Shown: positions 31,424-41,444 of the stretch, piece after piece
How the letters are laid out: the number at the start of each line of letters is the position of its first letter
Numbering within the stretch: position 1 is the first letter of the stretch
From: JBEGHD01 sp049334165
GTDB taxonomy: Bacteria > Bacteroidota > Bacteroidia > Flavobacteriales_D > Sanyastnellaceae
Assembly (NCBI GenBank): GCA_049334165.1
Contig: JBEGHD010000002.1
DNA: 64,000 nucleotides
Reading direction: 5' to 3' (one strand)
Program-made: the position numbers and the translations under genes
The notes under the pieces: generated by a model
Seen by the model: the letters and a program-made list of their open reading frames with translations, nothing else
Databases searched by the model: none
Told to the model about the DNA's origin: nothing

Positions 31424-33321
31424 CTAGACTTATTCTCTCATTCACACTCGTTTTATCACTATCCACATTTGATCTATTTGCCCAGGGTGAAGTTGAGTCA
31501 CCGCTAACCAGCAATCCGCAGGTTATTCAAAGGCATTTGCAGGAAAGAGAATTTGAACCACGCCAGGCAAGATCTGGAGCAAGCTTTCAGCTTCCGTTTG
31601 TAGACGACTTTTCGCGTTATTCGCTCTCGACCAACGATCCTGATATTCCAGAAACTTACCAGCGCTGGGAAGACAACAGCGCTTTCATCAACAACGATTT
31701 TCCGATAGAGCCACCCACAGTTGGTGTAGCTACTCTCGATGGGCTCGACTCCACTGGTTACCCTTACGATTTTGCTAATGAGTTTGCTTACGGCCCAGCC
31801 GATACGCTCACTTCCTGCCCGATTAATCTCGAACCTTACGCTGCTTCCGACAGTGTTTACCTGTCTTTCTTTTACCAGCCGGCAGGTTTAGGAAATGCGC
31901 CAGACCCTCAAGACTCACTTGTTCTCGAGTTTCTTTCGCCCGATGGAAGTGGCGGAGGATCGTGGAATCCGGTTTGGTCAGTGTCAGGACCTGAGGACAA
32001 TCAGTCGGCTCCTTTCGAACGCGTTTTCATTCACATAAATCAAGCGTTGAATCTGAGTGATGGGTTTCAGTTTCGCTTTAGAAACTACGCCACGATTAGT
32101 GGAGCTGTCGACCAGTGGCACATTGATTACGTGGTAGTAGATCAGGGAGCAACTCCGGGAAATGCCGAACTCGTGGACGTGGCTTTTGTCTACGATGAGT
32201 TTACTCTTTTGGACGGCTACTCAGCAATGCCCTGGCCGCATTTTATTCAAAACCCTGAAGCTTACATGGCCAACTCTCGCCAGGTGTTTATGGCCAACCT
32301 CGAAAATGAGAACAACAACGTGAGCTATGGCTTTCGAGTGGGCTATCAGGGCAGTTTCACTGATGTTCCCAATAGCAACGTGATTACGGCTTTTGAGGCA
32401 AACTCCATTCTCCCGGTAGATGTGGAGATCAAGGAAGATCCATACAACTTTGTCTATGATGACACGGTGAACGACACTTGTGCTTATTTCGATGTGGAGT
32501 TTTACCTGAACGAGTCGAACGATGCGAACCGAAACAACGACACAATCCGGTTTGTGCAGGACTTCACCAACTACTACGCCTACGATGACGGAACTGCCGA
32601 AGGTGCTTACGGAGTGACTTCTGCAGGAGGGAAGGTTGCCATGCAATTCGAGGTGCAGTCACCGGACACCTTGCTCGGTTTGTTTATTCATTTTATCCCT
32701 TTCCGTCTCGATAACTCAGACAGGACATTTCTCCTAAGAGCCTGGGGCGATGGAGGTGGAGTTCCTGGAGAGGAATTAGGAGAAAACTTCGGTTTCAACA
32801 GCCCTCAGTATTTCAACCTCGGTCATAATATTTTCGATTATTTCGAGTACGATGATCCGATTCCCGTGGATGGAACGATCTACGTGGGTTGGGTACAAGA
32901 CGCAGCTGAGTCATACAACATTGGTAACGACAGAAATACAGCCCAAAACGTAGAGCGACTTTTCTACACGCTGGGCGCACAGGGCGACTGGCAGCAATCC
33001 ACAGCTTCGGGGACGATTATGCTTCGTCCTGTTTTTAAATCTGGAAAATCCGAAGTTTGGAATAGTGTAGAAGAGCTTTCAGAAGAGCAAGTGGCGGTTT
33101 ATCCGAACCCAACAACCGGCCTGTTGAATCTGGCGCTTGAAGGCGATCGACAAGTGGAAGTTTCGGTGGTCGACATCACCGGAAAGCAATGGATCAGAAA
33201 GACTGTTTCATCCGCCACAACGCAATTGAACCTGACGGAACTACCGGCAGGAATGTACATCGTTCGAATGGTAGATCAGGATAGCGGTAAAGCGATTTTC
33301 AAGAAAATCATCAAACAGTAA
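31420..33321 (+). CDS. Secreted protein with T9SS type A sorting domain
   Basis: A 633-residue exported protein with an N-terminal signal peptide (MTRLILSFTLVLSLSTFDLFAQ) and a C-terminal type A sorting domain of about 75 residues: VAVYPNPTTGLLNL, VEVSVVDITGKQW, LPAGMYIVRMVD, ending KKIIKQ. This sends it through the type IX secretion system, whose core is encoded at 36-42 kb. The middle is aromatic and Asp/Asn-rich with beta-sandwich-like segments (GLDSTGYPYDFANEFAYGP in part); no catalytic motif was seen. The start overlaps the PASTA gene stop. Confidence 0.9.
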   Translation: MTRLILSFTLVLSLSTFDLFAQGEVESPLTSNPQVIQRHLQEREFEPRQARSGASFQLPFVDDFSRYSLSTNDPDIPETYQRWEDNSAFINNDFPIEPPTVGVATLDGLDSTGYPYDFANEFAYGPADTLTSCPINLEPYAASDSVYLSFFYQPAGLGNAPDPQDSLVLEFLSPDGSGGGSWNPVWSVSGPEDNQSAPFERVFIHINQALNLSDGFQFRFRNYATISGAVDQWHIDYVVVDQGATPGNAELVDVAFVYDEFTLLDGYSAMPWPHFIQNPEAYMANSRQVFMANLENENNNVSYGFRVGYQGSFTDVPNSNVITAFEANSILPVDVEIKEDPYNFVYDDTVNDTCAYFDVEFYLNESNDANRNNDTIRFVQDFTNYYAYDDGTAEGAYGVTSAGGKVAMQFEVQSPDTLLGLFIHFIPFRLDNSDRTFLLRAWGDGGGVPGEELGENFGFNSPQYFNLGHNIFDYFEYDDPIPVDGTIYVGWVQDAAESYNIGNDRNTAQNVERLFYTLGAQGDWQQSTASGTIMLRPVFKSGKSEVWNSVEELSEEQVAVYPNPTTGLLNLALEGDRQVEVSVVDITGKQWIRKTVSSATTQLNLTELPAGMYIVRMVDQDSGKAIFKKIIKQ

Positions 33322-33328
33322 GAACGAT

Positions 33329-34366
33329 TTGGAAGAGAGATTTGATTCTGAAGAGGAGCATGATAATGAGCTTTTCGAACACCACAAGATTGTTGCAGAC
33401 CCCGGTCAGCAAGCGATGCGTATCGATAGATTTCTGAACGATCGAATTGCGAATACTTCCAGAAACAAGCTTCAGGACGCGGCCAAATCTGGCTACATCA
33501 AGGTGAACGGTGAAGTAGTGAAGCCGAATTACAAAGTGAAACCGGAAGATGTGATCACTGTGGAATTACCTTATCCTGTTCGAGAAATCGAGTTGCTTCC
33601 CGAGGATATTCCTCTCAACATTGTTTATGAAGACGATACAGTGATTGTCCTTAATAAGTCTGACGACATGGTGGTGCATCCGGGTTATGGAAACTTCACG
33701 GGTACGTTGGTAAACGGGCTGATCCATCATTTTGAGAATCTTCCGGAAAACGAACAACACGGAGTCAACCGACCTGGACTCGTCCATCGGCTCGACAAAA
33801 ATACCAGCGGACTGATGGTGATGGCCAAGACCGAGGAGGCACTCACTAATCTTTCGAAACAGTTTTTCGATCGTAAAACCGAGAGAAAATATTGGGCGCT
33901 CGTTTGGGGCGATGTCACCGAGCCGGGAACCATAGAAGGGCACATTGGCCGTTCGCTTCAAAACAGAAAAGTGATGACTGTTTTTGAAGAGGGCGAGTAC
34001 GGGAAACACGCTGTCACACACTACAAGCCAATTGAAAGCTTTGGCTATGTCACTTTGGTAGAATGCAAGCTTGAAACCGGTCGCACACACCAAATCAGGG
34101 CGCACATGAAACACATCGGTCACCCGCTTTTCAACGATGCCACTTATGGAGGTGACAAGATTTTGAAGGGAACAACTTTTTCAAAGTACAGGCAGTTTAT
34201 CCAAAACTGCTTTGGATTGCTCACTGGTCAGGCATTGCACGCCAAGACAATTGGATTCACTCATCCAAAAACAGGAGAGTGGATGGCTTTTGACTCTGAG
34301 CTTCCCGAAGGATTTGAAAAAGTGCTTGAAAAATGGAGGGTTTACGTTTCCAGTAGAAAGGATTAG
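33329..34366 (+). CDS. RluA/RluD-family 23S rRNA pseudouridine synthase
   Basis: A 345-residue enzyme with an S4 RNA-binding domain (MRIDRFLNDRIANTSR onward, residues about 29-90) and a catalytic domain with the family motif GLVHRLDKNTSGLMV, whose aspartate is catalytic. It isomerises uridines in 23S rRNA (RluD-like). The start is a TTG 7 bp after the previous stop; the in-frame ATG at 33415 would lose the N-terminal ELFEHHKIVADPGQQ, a segment I recall being conserved in Bacteroidota RluD, so the TTG is preferred. The end overlaps the convergent ABC-F gene by 4 bp. Confidence 0.92.
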   Translation: MEERFDSEEEHDNELFEHHKIVADPGQQAMRIDRFLNDRIANTSRNKLQDAAKSGYIKVNGEVVKPNYKVKPEDVITVELPYPVREIELLPEDIPLNIVYEDDTVIVLNKSDDMVVHPGYGNFTGTLVNGLIHHFENLPENEQHGVNRPGLVHRLDKNTSGLMVMAKTEEALTNLSKQFFDRKTERKYWALVWGDVTEPGTIEGHIGRSLQNRKVMTVFEEGEYGKHAVTHYKPIESFGYVTLVECKLETGRTHQIRAHMKHIGHPLFNDATYGGDKILKGTTFSKYRQFIQNCFGLLTGQALHAKTIGFTHPKTGEWMAFDSELPEGFEKVLEKWRVYVSSRKD

Positions 34367-36321
34367 TCTGGAACAGGCAGTCCATCTAGCTCAAGTTCTG
34401 CGTTTTCCCACTCTTTCATCAGGTCCTCGACTTTCTTTTTGAGTTGGGCGTACTCATCAAGTTTTGCTTGCGACTCCTCCGGATTGCTAAAGTCTACGTT
34501 GAGCAGTTCTTTGTCGAGCTCGGCAATTCGCTCCTCGCACTTTTCAATTTCACGCTCGCACTTAGTCACTGTGTTTTGAAGCTTGCGCTTCTTCTTTTGC
34601 AGATCTTTTCGCTCTTCGTAGCTAAACTGTTGCTGTGTTTCTTTGGGTTTTTTCGCCTCGGCTTTCTGCTGTTTTTTCTTTTCTCTGTCCACCTCAAACT
34701 CGGCAATCGATTCCGCTTTTTTATCTTTGAGGAAGTCAAAGATATCTCCGAGATACTGGCGCAATCCGTCTTTCTTCACTTCGTAGATGGCGGTAGTCAG
34801 TTCATGAAGAAAATCCCTGTCGTGAGATACCACGAGTAAAGTTCCATCAAATCTGATGAGCGCGTTTTTTAGCACTTCTTTCGATTTCAGGTCCAGGTGG
34901 TTGGTAGGCTCATCGAGGATGAGAAAGTTCTTTGGTTCGAGCATCAATTTGCAAAGTGCCAGACGCGCTTTCTCACCACCTGAAAGAACACTGACTTTTT
35001 TGTCGGCATCTTCTCCGGAAAAGAGGAACGCTCCCAGCATTGCGCGTATTTGCTTGCGGATTTCTCCTTCGGCAATGTCGTCTATAGTTTCGAAAACTGT
35101 CTTTTTTTCATCGAGCTGTTCGGACTGGTTTTGCGCGTAGTAACCGACTTTCACGTTGTGGCCTAGCTCGATCGATCCAGAGTCTGGATCGAGCTCGCCT
35201 TTGATGATTCGACTGAGCGTTGTTTTACCAGCTCCGTTTTTACCCACCAGGGCCACTTTCTCCTGGCGCCCGATCGAGAGGTCTACGTTTTGGAAAACTG
35301 TTTTGCCATCAAAAGATTTCTTCAGGTCTTCCGCTTTCAAAACAACTTTCCCAGAGCGAGGAGCAGGAGGGAAGGAGATGTTCATTTGCGTGTTGTCGAA
35401 TTCATCGAGCTCAATGCGATCGAGTTTGTCGAGCTTTTTGATTAACGATTGAGCAAAGGCGGCCTTGTTGGCTTTTGCCCGAAATTTATCGATCAACTTC
35501 TGCGTGTCTTCGATGTACTTCTGCTGGTTCTTGTACGCTTCGCGCTGCTGCTCGAGTTCCTCAGTTCTCTGCTTGATATACTTCGTGTACGAGAACTTGT
35601 AGTCGTAGACTTTTCCGTTTGAGATTTCGATCGTACGGTTGGTGACCTTGTCGAGAAACATCCGGTCGTGTGAAATCATCAGAAGGGCGCCATCGTAGTT
35701 AGCGAGAAACCCCTCCAGCCATTCGATAGATTCAATGTCGAGGTGGTTTGTCGGCTCATCGAGAAGAAGAATGTCCGGGGCGATAAGGAGAATTTTTGCC
35801 AGCTCCACACGCATTTTCCAGCCACCACTGAATTCATTCATTTGCCGATCCATGTCGGTCGATTCAAAACCGAGGCCGGTGAGGATCTTTTCGATGTTTT
35901 CTTCCACCTTCGAGCTTCCCATGATCGTGAGCCGGTCGTTAGCTTCGTTGAGGTCTACAATCAATTGAGCGTAAGAATCGGACTGATAGTCTTCGCGATC
36001 GTTCAGTGCCTGAGTGAGCTTTTCTATCTCAGTTTCCAACTTTTCAATCTCTGCGAAGGCGAGCTTTGCCTCTTCAAGGACAGTATTACCCTCGTTGTGT
36101 TTCATCTCTTGGGGTAAATAGCCCAGAGTAGTTCCTTTAGGCTTGCTCACTGAGCCGGAGGTCGGTTCCTGAATTCCGTAAATGGTTTTGAGCATGGTGG
36201 ACTTACCGGCACCGTTTTTCCCCACCAGACCGATGCGGTCTTTCTTTCCGATAAAAAATGAGATGTCGCGAAACAGGTGTTCCGGTCCAAAACTGATGCT
36301 CAAATTATTTACTGTAATCAT
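34363..36321 (-). CDS. ABC-F family ATPase (Uup/YdiF-like)
   Basis: A 652-residue soluble tandem ATPase without membrane segments. Each half has Walker A (GLVGKNGAGKSTM and ALVGKNGAGKTTL), signature (FSGGWKMRVELAKIL and LSGGEKARLALCKLM) and Walker B (LLLDEPTNHLD and LILDEPTNHLD). An inter-domain linker follows the first half, and a C-terminal charged coiled coil of about 100 residues (KKKQQKAEAKKPKE and later) is typical of Uup-type proteins. ABC-F proteins act on the ribosome in translation or antibiotic protection, and some bind DNA. Which subtype cannot be fixed. Confidence 0.94.
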   Translation of the reverse strand: MITVNNLSISFGPEHLFRDISFFIGKKDRIGLVGKNGAGKSTMLKTIYGIQEPTSGSVSKPKGTTLGYLPQEMKHNEGNTVLEEAKLAFAEIEKLETEIEKLTQALNDREDYQSDSYAQLIVDLNEANDRLTIMGSSKVEENIEKILTGLGFESTDMDRQMNEFSGGWKMRVELAKILLIAPDILLLDEPTNHLDIESIEWLEGFLANYDGALLMISHDRMFLDKVTNRTIEISNGKVYDYKFSYTKYIKQRTEELEQQREAYKNQQKYIEDTQKLIDKFRAKANKAAFAQSLIKKLDKLDRIELDEFDNTQMNISFPPAPRSGKVVLKAEDLKKSFDGKTVFQNVDLSIGRQEKVALVGKNGAGKTTLSRIIKGELDPDSGSIELGHNVKVGYYAQNQSEQLDEKKTVFETIDDIAEGEIRKQIRAMLGAFLFSGEDADKKVSVLSGGEKARLALCKLMLEPKNFLILDEPTNHLDLKSKEVLKNALIRFDGTLLVVSHDRDFLHELTTAIYEVKKDGLRQYLGDIFDFLKDKKAESIAEFEVDREKKKQQKAEAKKPKETQQQFSYEERKDLQKKKRKLQNTVTKCEREIEKCEERIAELDKELLNVDFSNPEESQAKLDEYAQLKKKVEDLMKEWENAELELDGLPVPD

Positions 36322-36355
36322 GCTGCAAAAATAGCGGGAGTTATGGAATAAAAAA

Positions 36356-36381
36356 CGCCCGCGGCAAATTTGCCGCGGGCG
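36356..36381 (-). terminator. Strong terminator of the gldKLMN operon
   Basis: A perfect 26-bp palindrome with arms CGCCCGCGGCAAA and TTTGCCGCGGGCG, followed on the minus strand by a T-run (TTTTTTATT). It lies 71 bp after the gldN stop and before the ABC-F gene start at 36321, insulating both. Confidence 0.88.
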
Positions 36382-36452
36382 CTCAATGTATTTTTATGAA
36401 AGCTTAATTCAAATCAATCGTAACGAAGAAATCCGTCATTCTATACGAGCTC

Positions 36453-37331
36453 CTAATAATGCCACAGGTCGTGCTCCATGATGAATAGCTCCTGCTTGAT
36501 CTCCTTGGCTTCAACGAGCGCATCGATACCTTTTGCATAGCTAAGAATACTTCTGTCGTACACGTTGGCTTCTTTGATGATGTAACTACCAAACATACGT
36601 TTTTGGAAGAAATCTTCGTAAGTCAAGCGCTGTGCATCGTTATCTCTGTTGAAAGTGGAGTGATTGGCAAAAACGTAACGACATTGTGGGAAGTACAACC
36701 AGAAAAGAGTTTTATAACCCCTTTTGGTTCCATCATCATTGTACTCCTCTTTCATTGGAGCAATACCGATAATTCTCACGTAACGCTCAGAACGCTGCTT
36801 GTCGAAAATCCAGTCTTCTTTGATCTGAAACTGAGTGATAGTTCTTGAAGAAACCGGCTCAGTGGTTGTGATGGTTTTGTCCTCACCTGTTTCCAGGTCT
36901 GGAATCACCTTTGTCACTTCCGGGTTGAGCAGTGAATCTACCATTTCCATGGTCATCGGATAACGAAATTCGTCATCGTCATCGGTAGGCCCAAGGCTGT
37001 AGGCAGTAATGGAACCTTTGTTCAGTTCATCGACTATCACCTGGAAAAGACTTTTACGATCTTCAATTTCCTCAAGTGGGAAATAGAGAGGGTGATTCAT
37101 CTTTTCTCTCAAGTCGATAATCTGCCACACGCGTTTCGCCCACATCACATCTGCTTCGCGCAGGTGTGGGTAGGGAATCACACGCTTGGTCGGGTTGTGC
37201 TCTTTCACGTAAGCACCATCCAAAACTGTTTGTTGCGGTTGATTCATCTCGTCATCCGTTTGAGCAGCACCAGAAGTGACAAGCCCAAATGAAAGCAGAG
37301 TAGCAGAAACGAATGTGATTATAGCTTTCAT
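36453..37331 (-). CDS. gldN: GldN (PorN), T9SS periplasmic ring component
   Basis: A 292-residue exported protein with signal peptide MKAIITFVSATLLSFGLVTSGAAQ. It carries the GldN landmarks DVMWAKRVWQIIDLREKMNHPLYFP (seen in shorter blocks) and FWLYFPQCRYVFANH. GldN binds GldK and forms the periplasmic ring under the outer membrane in the type IX secretion system. It is the last gene of the operon, 12 bp after gldM. Confidence 0.96.
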   Translation of the reverse strand: MKAIITFVSATLLSFGLVTSGAAQTDDEMNQPQQTVLDGAYVKEHNPTKRVIPYPHLREADVMWAKRVWQIIDLREKMNHPLYFPLEEIEDRKSLFQVIVDELNKGSITAYSLGPTDDDDEFRYPMTMEMVDSLLNPEVTKVIPDLETGEDKTITTTEPVSSRTITQFQIKEDWIFDKQRSERYVRIIGIAPMKEEYNDDGTKRGYKTLFWLYFPQCRYVFANHSTFNRDNDAQRLTYEDFFQKRMFGSYIIKEANVYDRSILSYAKGIDALVEAKEIKQELFIMEHDLWHY

Positions 37332-37343
37332 AATGAATTGATT

Positions 37344-39068
37344 TTATATGACTTTGAGCGAAATGTTAGCCACTTTACGCACTTCGCCATCAGGCATTTT
37401 CACCTTGATGTCTTCGATAAAGAACTTTTGTCCTCGACCAGTACGCTGCATGTTTGCTTTCATTTCTTCCGTTACACGGTTGCTCTTAGAGACTTTTTCA
37501 ATGATTTGACCGTCACGGATAAATACCATTTTAAATTCAACAACCTTAACGTCAACATCGAAGTCGAAGTTTTGCATTTCTGCAAGTACACCAGGCTGAA
37601 CAACCATGGTTCCCTTCTCGATGGTGTTGTCATAAGGTGTTTTACGTCCAAATGATGGAACTGGATCAGGAATACGTTTCACACGGAATTCCTTTGTACC
37701 CATGTTTTGTTTAGTCCCGTCAGGCATCTCAGCTGTCACACTGATCTTCGCTGTATTCGAATCACCCGGACGCATTGTATAAGTGTTGTCAGGGTTTTTC
37801 GTGAGGCGGTGACCAGGGCAAGTAGCTTCGATTGCTTCAGGACCAACTCCAGGAACAGAGATTTCTACAGGGTTTTCAACTCCACGGTAGAAAACGTTCA
37901 TCTTAGTAGGTGACACAACCAGTGAAGCTTCAGCAACAGTCATTTCAGGCACGTAAAGGTTGAACGTTTCAGTGCCTGTAGGGCCATCGTATGAAATTAG
38001 ACCCTTAAACTGATGTTTACCTGTAGGCAAACTAGAAGTAGGGATTTTCAGTTCACCTAATCCTTTTTCGTTGATATCCAACTGCATTTCCTGAGAAACA
38101 TCATCAGTGCTCCAGTCTGTAGAATCCTCACCATCCCACGGTCTCTGCTTTACCCACATTTGAGGAGGGTTAGTCGCGTCATAAGCGGCAAGCAGAACCT
38201 GAGCTCTGAATGTGTCGCCTTTGATAATGTAGCTCGACTGAGGAACTACGAAAGGCTCCAGGGTCGTAAACTTGTACGATTTACCTTCAATACCAGCAAG
38301 CAAAGCCGAAACAACATCAGCCTGGGCGTTTTGCACATCAACTTGCAGCTTGGTCATGATTGGAATAATCGCTGCCAGTGGACTGTGATAGAAGTTCTTT
38401 GTTTGCCATGCAACATCTTTTCCGTCTTCTTTTACCGTTTCATATTTGAAAATGCTATCAAGACTGGTTACGATGGCCTTTTGATCAGCCATGCTCCAGG
38501 TTTTTCCTGTCACCTCTTGAAACTTAATTTGCTTTAAATAATCGCGAAAGTTTTCAAGCTTCATCTTAAGCTCTGATGCGGACCAGGCCACGCTGGAATC
38601 TTTTGGTTGATTCGGTGATGAACCTACCAGCATCGCAGTGTTTTCCTGATTTTCATCTGGCTTCTTCACGTACTTATCTCCTTCATCATTCACAGCGTCC
38701 AAACTCACGGCAGAGCTATCTTCTGTCATGAAGTATTTGTAATCTACTCCACTATGCGATACAGCCATTGTACGTGCCTTGAGTTCAGCGATGTATGAGA
38801 TTAAGTCATCAGCTCTGTTTCTAACATCTTCAGCAGCTTGATAGAATGGGGCTGCCTTAGCCGGGTTAGCGGCTCTCTTCCCTTCCATGTCGGCCCAGGT
38901 AGCACTGTTCTTAGAGTCCAGTGTTTGTTCTGTTTTCCGCAGGCCGTTGTCTACCAGAATGAATGCATCGAGAATTTCTTTTGATACGTTCAGCGCCAAA
39001 AGGGCTGTTAGTACCAAATACATCATCCCGATCATCTTCTGTCTTGGGGTTTCTTTACCTCCTGCCAT
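37344..39068 (-). CDS. gldM: GldM (PorM), T9SS motor stator/periplasmic shaft
   Basis: A 574-residue inner membrane protein with the hallmark start MAGGKETPRQKMIGMMYLVL, a single N-terminal membrane helix and a long periplasmic region with several beta domains. GldM and GldL form the proton-driven motor that powers type IX secretion and gliding. The membrane helix contains the conserved acidic residue region LALNVSKEILDAF. The length is slightly above that of F. johnsoniae GldM. It lies between gldL (52 bp) and gldN (12 bp). Confidence 0.97.
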   Translation of the reverse strand: MAGGKETPRQKMIGMMYLVLTALLALNVSKEILDAFILVDNGLRKTEQTLDSKNSATWADMEGKRAANPAKAAPFYQAAEDVRNRADDLISYIAELKARTMAVSHSGVDYKYFMTEDSSAVSLDAVNDEGDKYVKKPDENQENTAMLVGSSPNQPKDSSVAWSASELKMKLENFRDYLKQIKFQEVTGKTWSMADQKAIVTSLDSIFKYETVKEDGKDVAWQTKNFYHSPLAAIIPIMTKLQVDVQNAQADVVSALLAGIEGKSYKFTTLEPFVVPQSSYIIKGDTFRAQVLLAAYDATNPPQMWVKQRPWDGEDSTDWSTDDVSQEMQLDINEKGLGELKIPTSSLPTGKHQFKGLISYDGPTGTETFNLYVPEMTVAEASLVVSPTKMNVFYRGVENPVEISVPGVGPEAIEATCPGHRLTKNPDNTYTMRPGDSNTAKISVTAEMPDGTKQNMGTKEFRVKRIPDPVPSFGRKTPYDNTIEKGTMVVQPGVLAEMQNFDFDVDVKVVEFKMVFIRDGQIIEKVSKSNRVTEEMKANMQRTGRGQKFFIEDIKVKMPDGEVRKVANISLKVI

Positions 39069-39120
39069 TTTCCTTGATCTTTAAAAGATTAGCAACTTAA
39101 TTTATTTGTCGGGACAATGC

Positions 39121-39915
39121 TTAGGCCTGGTTGTTTCCACCGCCCATTGCATTCAACATGTTGTTGTAAACCGTATTCAAAGACTTGAGGTTTCTGGCAA
39201 GCTCAGAGATGTTCTCTTTGTATTGCTTAGTATCTTCAACAGAATCCTGAAGGTTTTTAACCAGCTCGTTCATTCCAGAGTACATCTGACGTGACTCTTC
39301 GAGCTGCTGAAGTTGCAATTCGTACATTCCGTTGAGCTCAGAAAGATTTTGATTCATCTTTTGGAGGTGATCTCCAGCTGTTGATCCGGCTTCCGCATTT
39401 GAAGAAAGACCGGTAAGTGAGCGTGACGCTTCTTCGTAAGAGTGAGTCAGTTCGCCCACTTTTTCCGAAGCTCCGCGAAGTGATTGTGAGTACTCTTCTG
39501 TGGCTACAGAAGCGTCAGAGATTTCACTCAATTTTCCAGCTTGAGTGCTCAATGTGCGCATTCCGTCTCCCAGACTTTGCAGTAATTCGGGTTCTATCTT
39601 CGCTTGTTCCAGCATCTTGTCGAGCTGGCTAGTGATTGTAAGATCATCATCTTGTGCTTCTACCTGACGTTGACCTTCGTGCTTTTCGCCAGTTGCCAAT
39701 TCAGGGTAAACAAGTGTCCAATCTACTTCTTCGTGTGGTGGCTCAAAAGCAGAAAAGAAGAAGATGATTGCTTCAGTTCCCAATCCCGCGATTAGGAAAG
39801 CACTTGCAAATGGCCAGTGTTGAATTTTGAAAAGGGCTCCGATAATTACAACGGCTGCTCCAATTCCGTACAACTTCGCCATAAAGTTTTTCCATCCTTT
39901 ACTTCCAGGTTTCAT
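39121..39915 (-). CDS. gldL: GldL (PorL), T9SS motor protein
   Basis: A 264-residue protein with two N-terminal membrane helices separated by KIQHWPFAS, including the conserved Glu in the second helix (GLGTEAIIFFFSAF), which is taken to be the proton-conducting residue. A long cytoplasmic coiled-coil region follows (EASRSLTGLSSNAEAGS and MYELQLQQLEESRQMY). It pairs with GldM in the inner membrane motor of the type IX system. Flanked by gldK upstream and gldM downstream, both 52 bp away. Confidence 0.97.
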   Translation of the reverse strand: MKPGSKGWKNFMAKLYGIGAAVVIIGALFKIQHWPFASAFLIAGLGTEAIIFFFSAFEPPHEEVDWTLVYPELATGEKHEGQRQVEAQDDDLTITSQLDKMLEQAKIEPELLQSLGDGMRTLSTQAGKLSEISDASVATEEYSQSLRGASEKVGELTHSYEEASRSLTGLSSNAEAGSTAGDHLQKMNQNLSELNGMYELQLQQLEESRQMYSGMNELVKNLQDSVEDTKQYKENISELARNLKSLNTVYNNMLNAMGGGNNQA

Positions 39916-39967
39916 ATTTCTCTTGCTTTAATGGTTTAAAAAATAATTGATTAGACTAAAAAACAGG

Positions 39968-41344
39968 TTAGTTATTTACGTTGAATTCCGCAGGGTCTCC
40001 GGATTTACCGCGACCGAGGTATGACATTACACAACGGAATCCGATGTAAGATTTTGCAGTGTCTTGATATTCGTAAGAACGCGTACCGGTTTGAATGTAA
40101 TAACCGATATCTTTCCACGATCCACCGCGAATGACTTTACGCTTCATGCTTGGTGGTTCGTTTTCTTTCGCGTGATATTCGTACTCCGGACTCATGTCGT
40201 GAGAGAACTGATACACTGATTCGTCATACGCTGTGTTGGTCCATTCAGCCACGTTTCCAGACATGTTGTAAAGACCGTAGTCGTTTGGTGAGTAAGATTC
40301 AATCGGAACTGTGTAGCAACCGTTGTCTTCCACGTAGTCACCGCGCATCGGTTTAAAGTTAGCCAGTGGGCAACCCTGAATATTTCTTACGTAAGGTCCG
40401 CCCCATGGGTATGGAGCCAGGTCGAGTCCACCTCGAGCAGCGTATTCCCACTCAGCCTCACTTGGCAGACGGAATCGCTGAACGAATGTTTCTCCGTTTT
40501 GCTGTTTCCACTCATTGAGAATTTGAGTTCTCCAGTAGGTGAAGGCTTTCGCCTGTCCCCAGGTGACACCAACTACAGGATAGTCATCGTAAGCCGGGTG
40601 CCAGAAATAATTTTCTGTAAGCGGCTCGTTGAAACCATAGGTGAAGTCGTGCACCCAAACTAGTGTGTCCGGGTAAACAGGAATGTTTTCTTCGATTACG
40701 AATTGAGCGCGATCGCTGTGTCCTCTGACAGAGTGAAGCTGATCGATGGAGTTCGGCATACCGTACTCTTCATCTTTACCAGACTTGTCTGCAGCACTTT
40801 TTAAGTCAATCCACCAGTAGCGGTATCTCAGCTTACGAGTGTCGAGTTGTTTACGATCGTAGAATTTGTCTGCTCCCTGCAGATAGAATTCGTTGTAGAG
40901 GATGTCGAAAATCTCTTCATCTTCCCAGTTAATCTCCTCTTCCCAGTTGAGGACATAACCTTTGTTGATAAAACGAGATAATTCACGACCCATCTCATCT
41001 TCCATGAAGTAGTAAAACTCAAAATCGTTTTGAGCAAGTACATCTCTCATGAGTGAGTCACGAACGTAATATACGAACTGACGATACTCATTGTTTGAGA
41101 TCTCGTGCTGATCCATGTAAAATGCAGGGACCGTTACTGTTTTGGAGGTAGCGCTGTGGGCACCTGGAACATCTTCATCGCTAGGTCCCATTGTGTAGGA
41201 TCCGAAGTGGATGTAGTTCATTCCATATGGATTGTAATCTACCCAGTCTTCACGGGGATAAACTCCAACCAGTTCTCCACGATTACCGCCATAGCAACTG
41301 GCTAAGAGAACTGCCGCCAGCAGATAAAAAAATGACTTTTTCAT
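39968..41344 (-). CDS. gldK: GldK (PorK), T9SS outer-membrane-associated lipoprotein
   Basis: A 458-residue lipoprotein with signal peptide and lipobox MKKSFFYLLAAVLLASC. The body is a formylglycine-generating-enzyme/sulfatase-modifying-factor fold: YMDQHEISNNEYRQF, RLPSEAEWEYAARGG, GLYNMSGNVAEWTN and KVIRGGSWKD. GldK uses this fold structurally, making a ring with GldN at the periplasmic face of the outer membrane. It starts the gldKLMN block, 100 bp downstream of the PorP/SprF-like gene on the same strand. Confidence 0.97.
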   Translation of the reverse strand: MKKSFFYLLAAVLLASCYGGNRGELVGVYPREDWVDYNPYGMNYIHFGSYTMGPSDEDVPGAHSATSKTVTVPAFYMDQHEISNNEYRQFVYYVRDSLMRDVLAQNDFEFYYFMEDEMGRELSRFINKGYVLNWEEEINWEDEEIFDILYNEFYLQGADKFYDRKQLDTRKLRYRYWWIDLKSAADKSGKDEEYGMPNSIDQLHSVRGHSDRAQFVIEENIPVYPDTLVWVHDFTYGFNEPLTENYFWHPAYDDYPVVGVTWGQAKAFTYWRTQILNEWKQQNGETFVQRFRLPSEAEWEYAARGGLDLAPYPWGGPYVRNIQGCPLANFKPMRGDYVEDNGCYTVPIESYSPNDYGLYNMSGNVAEWTNTAYDESVYQFSHDMSPEYEYHAKENEPPSMKRKVIRGGSWKDIGYYIQTGTRSYEYQDTAKSYIGFRCVMSYLGRGKSGDPAEFNVNN

Positions 41345-41444
41345 GATTTCCTTTCCTTTAGTAAACTCTTACTATTCCCAAGTAGAGAAGCAGGTATAAT
41401 AATGCTCAATAACGTGTTTTAAACTCGATTAGTTACAATTTATT

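Noticed and set aside
41345..41444. Separate promoter for gldK
   Set aside because: No TAnnTTTG box was found in the 100-bp gap, so co-transcription with the PorP/SprF-like gene is simpler.
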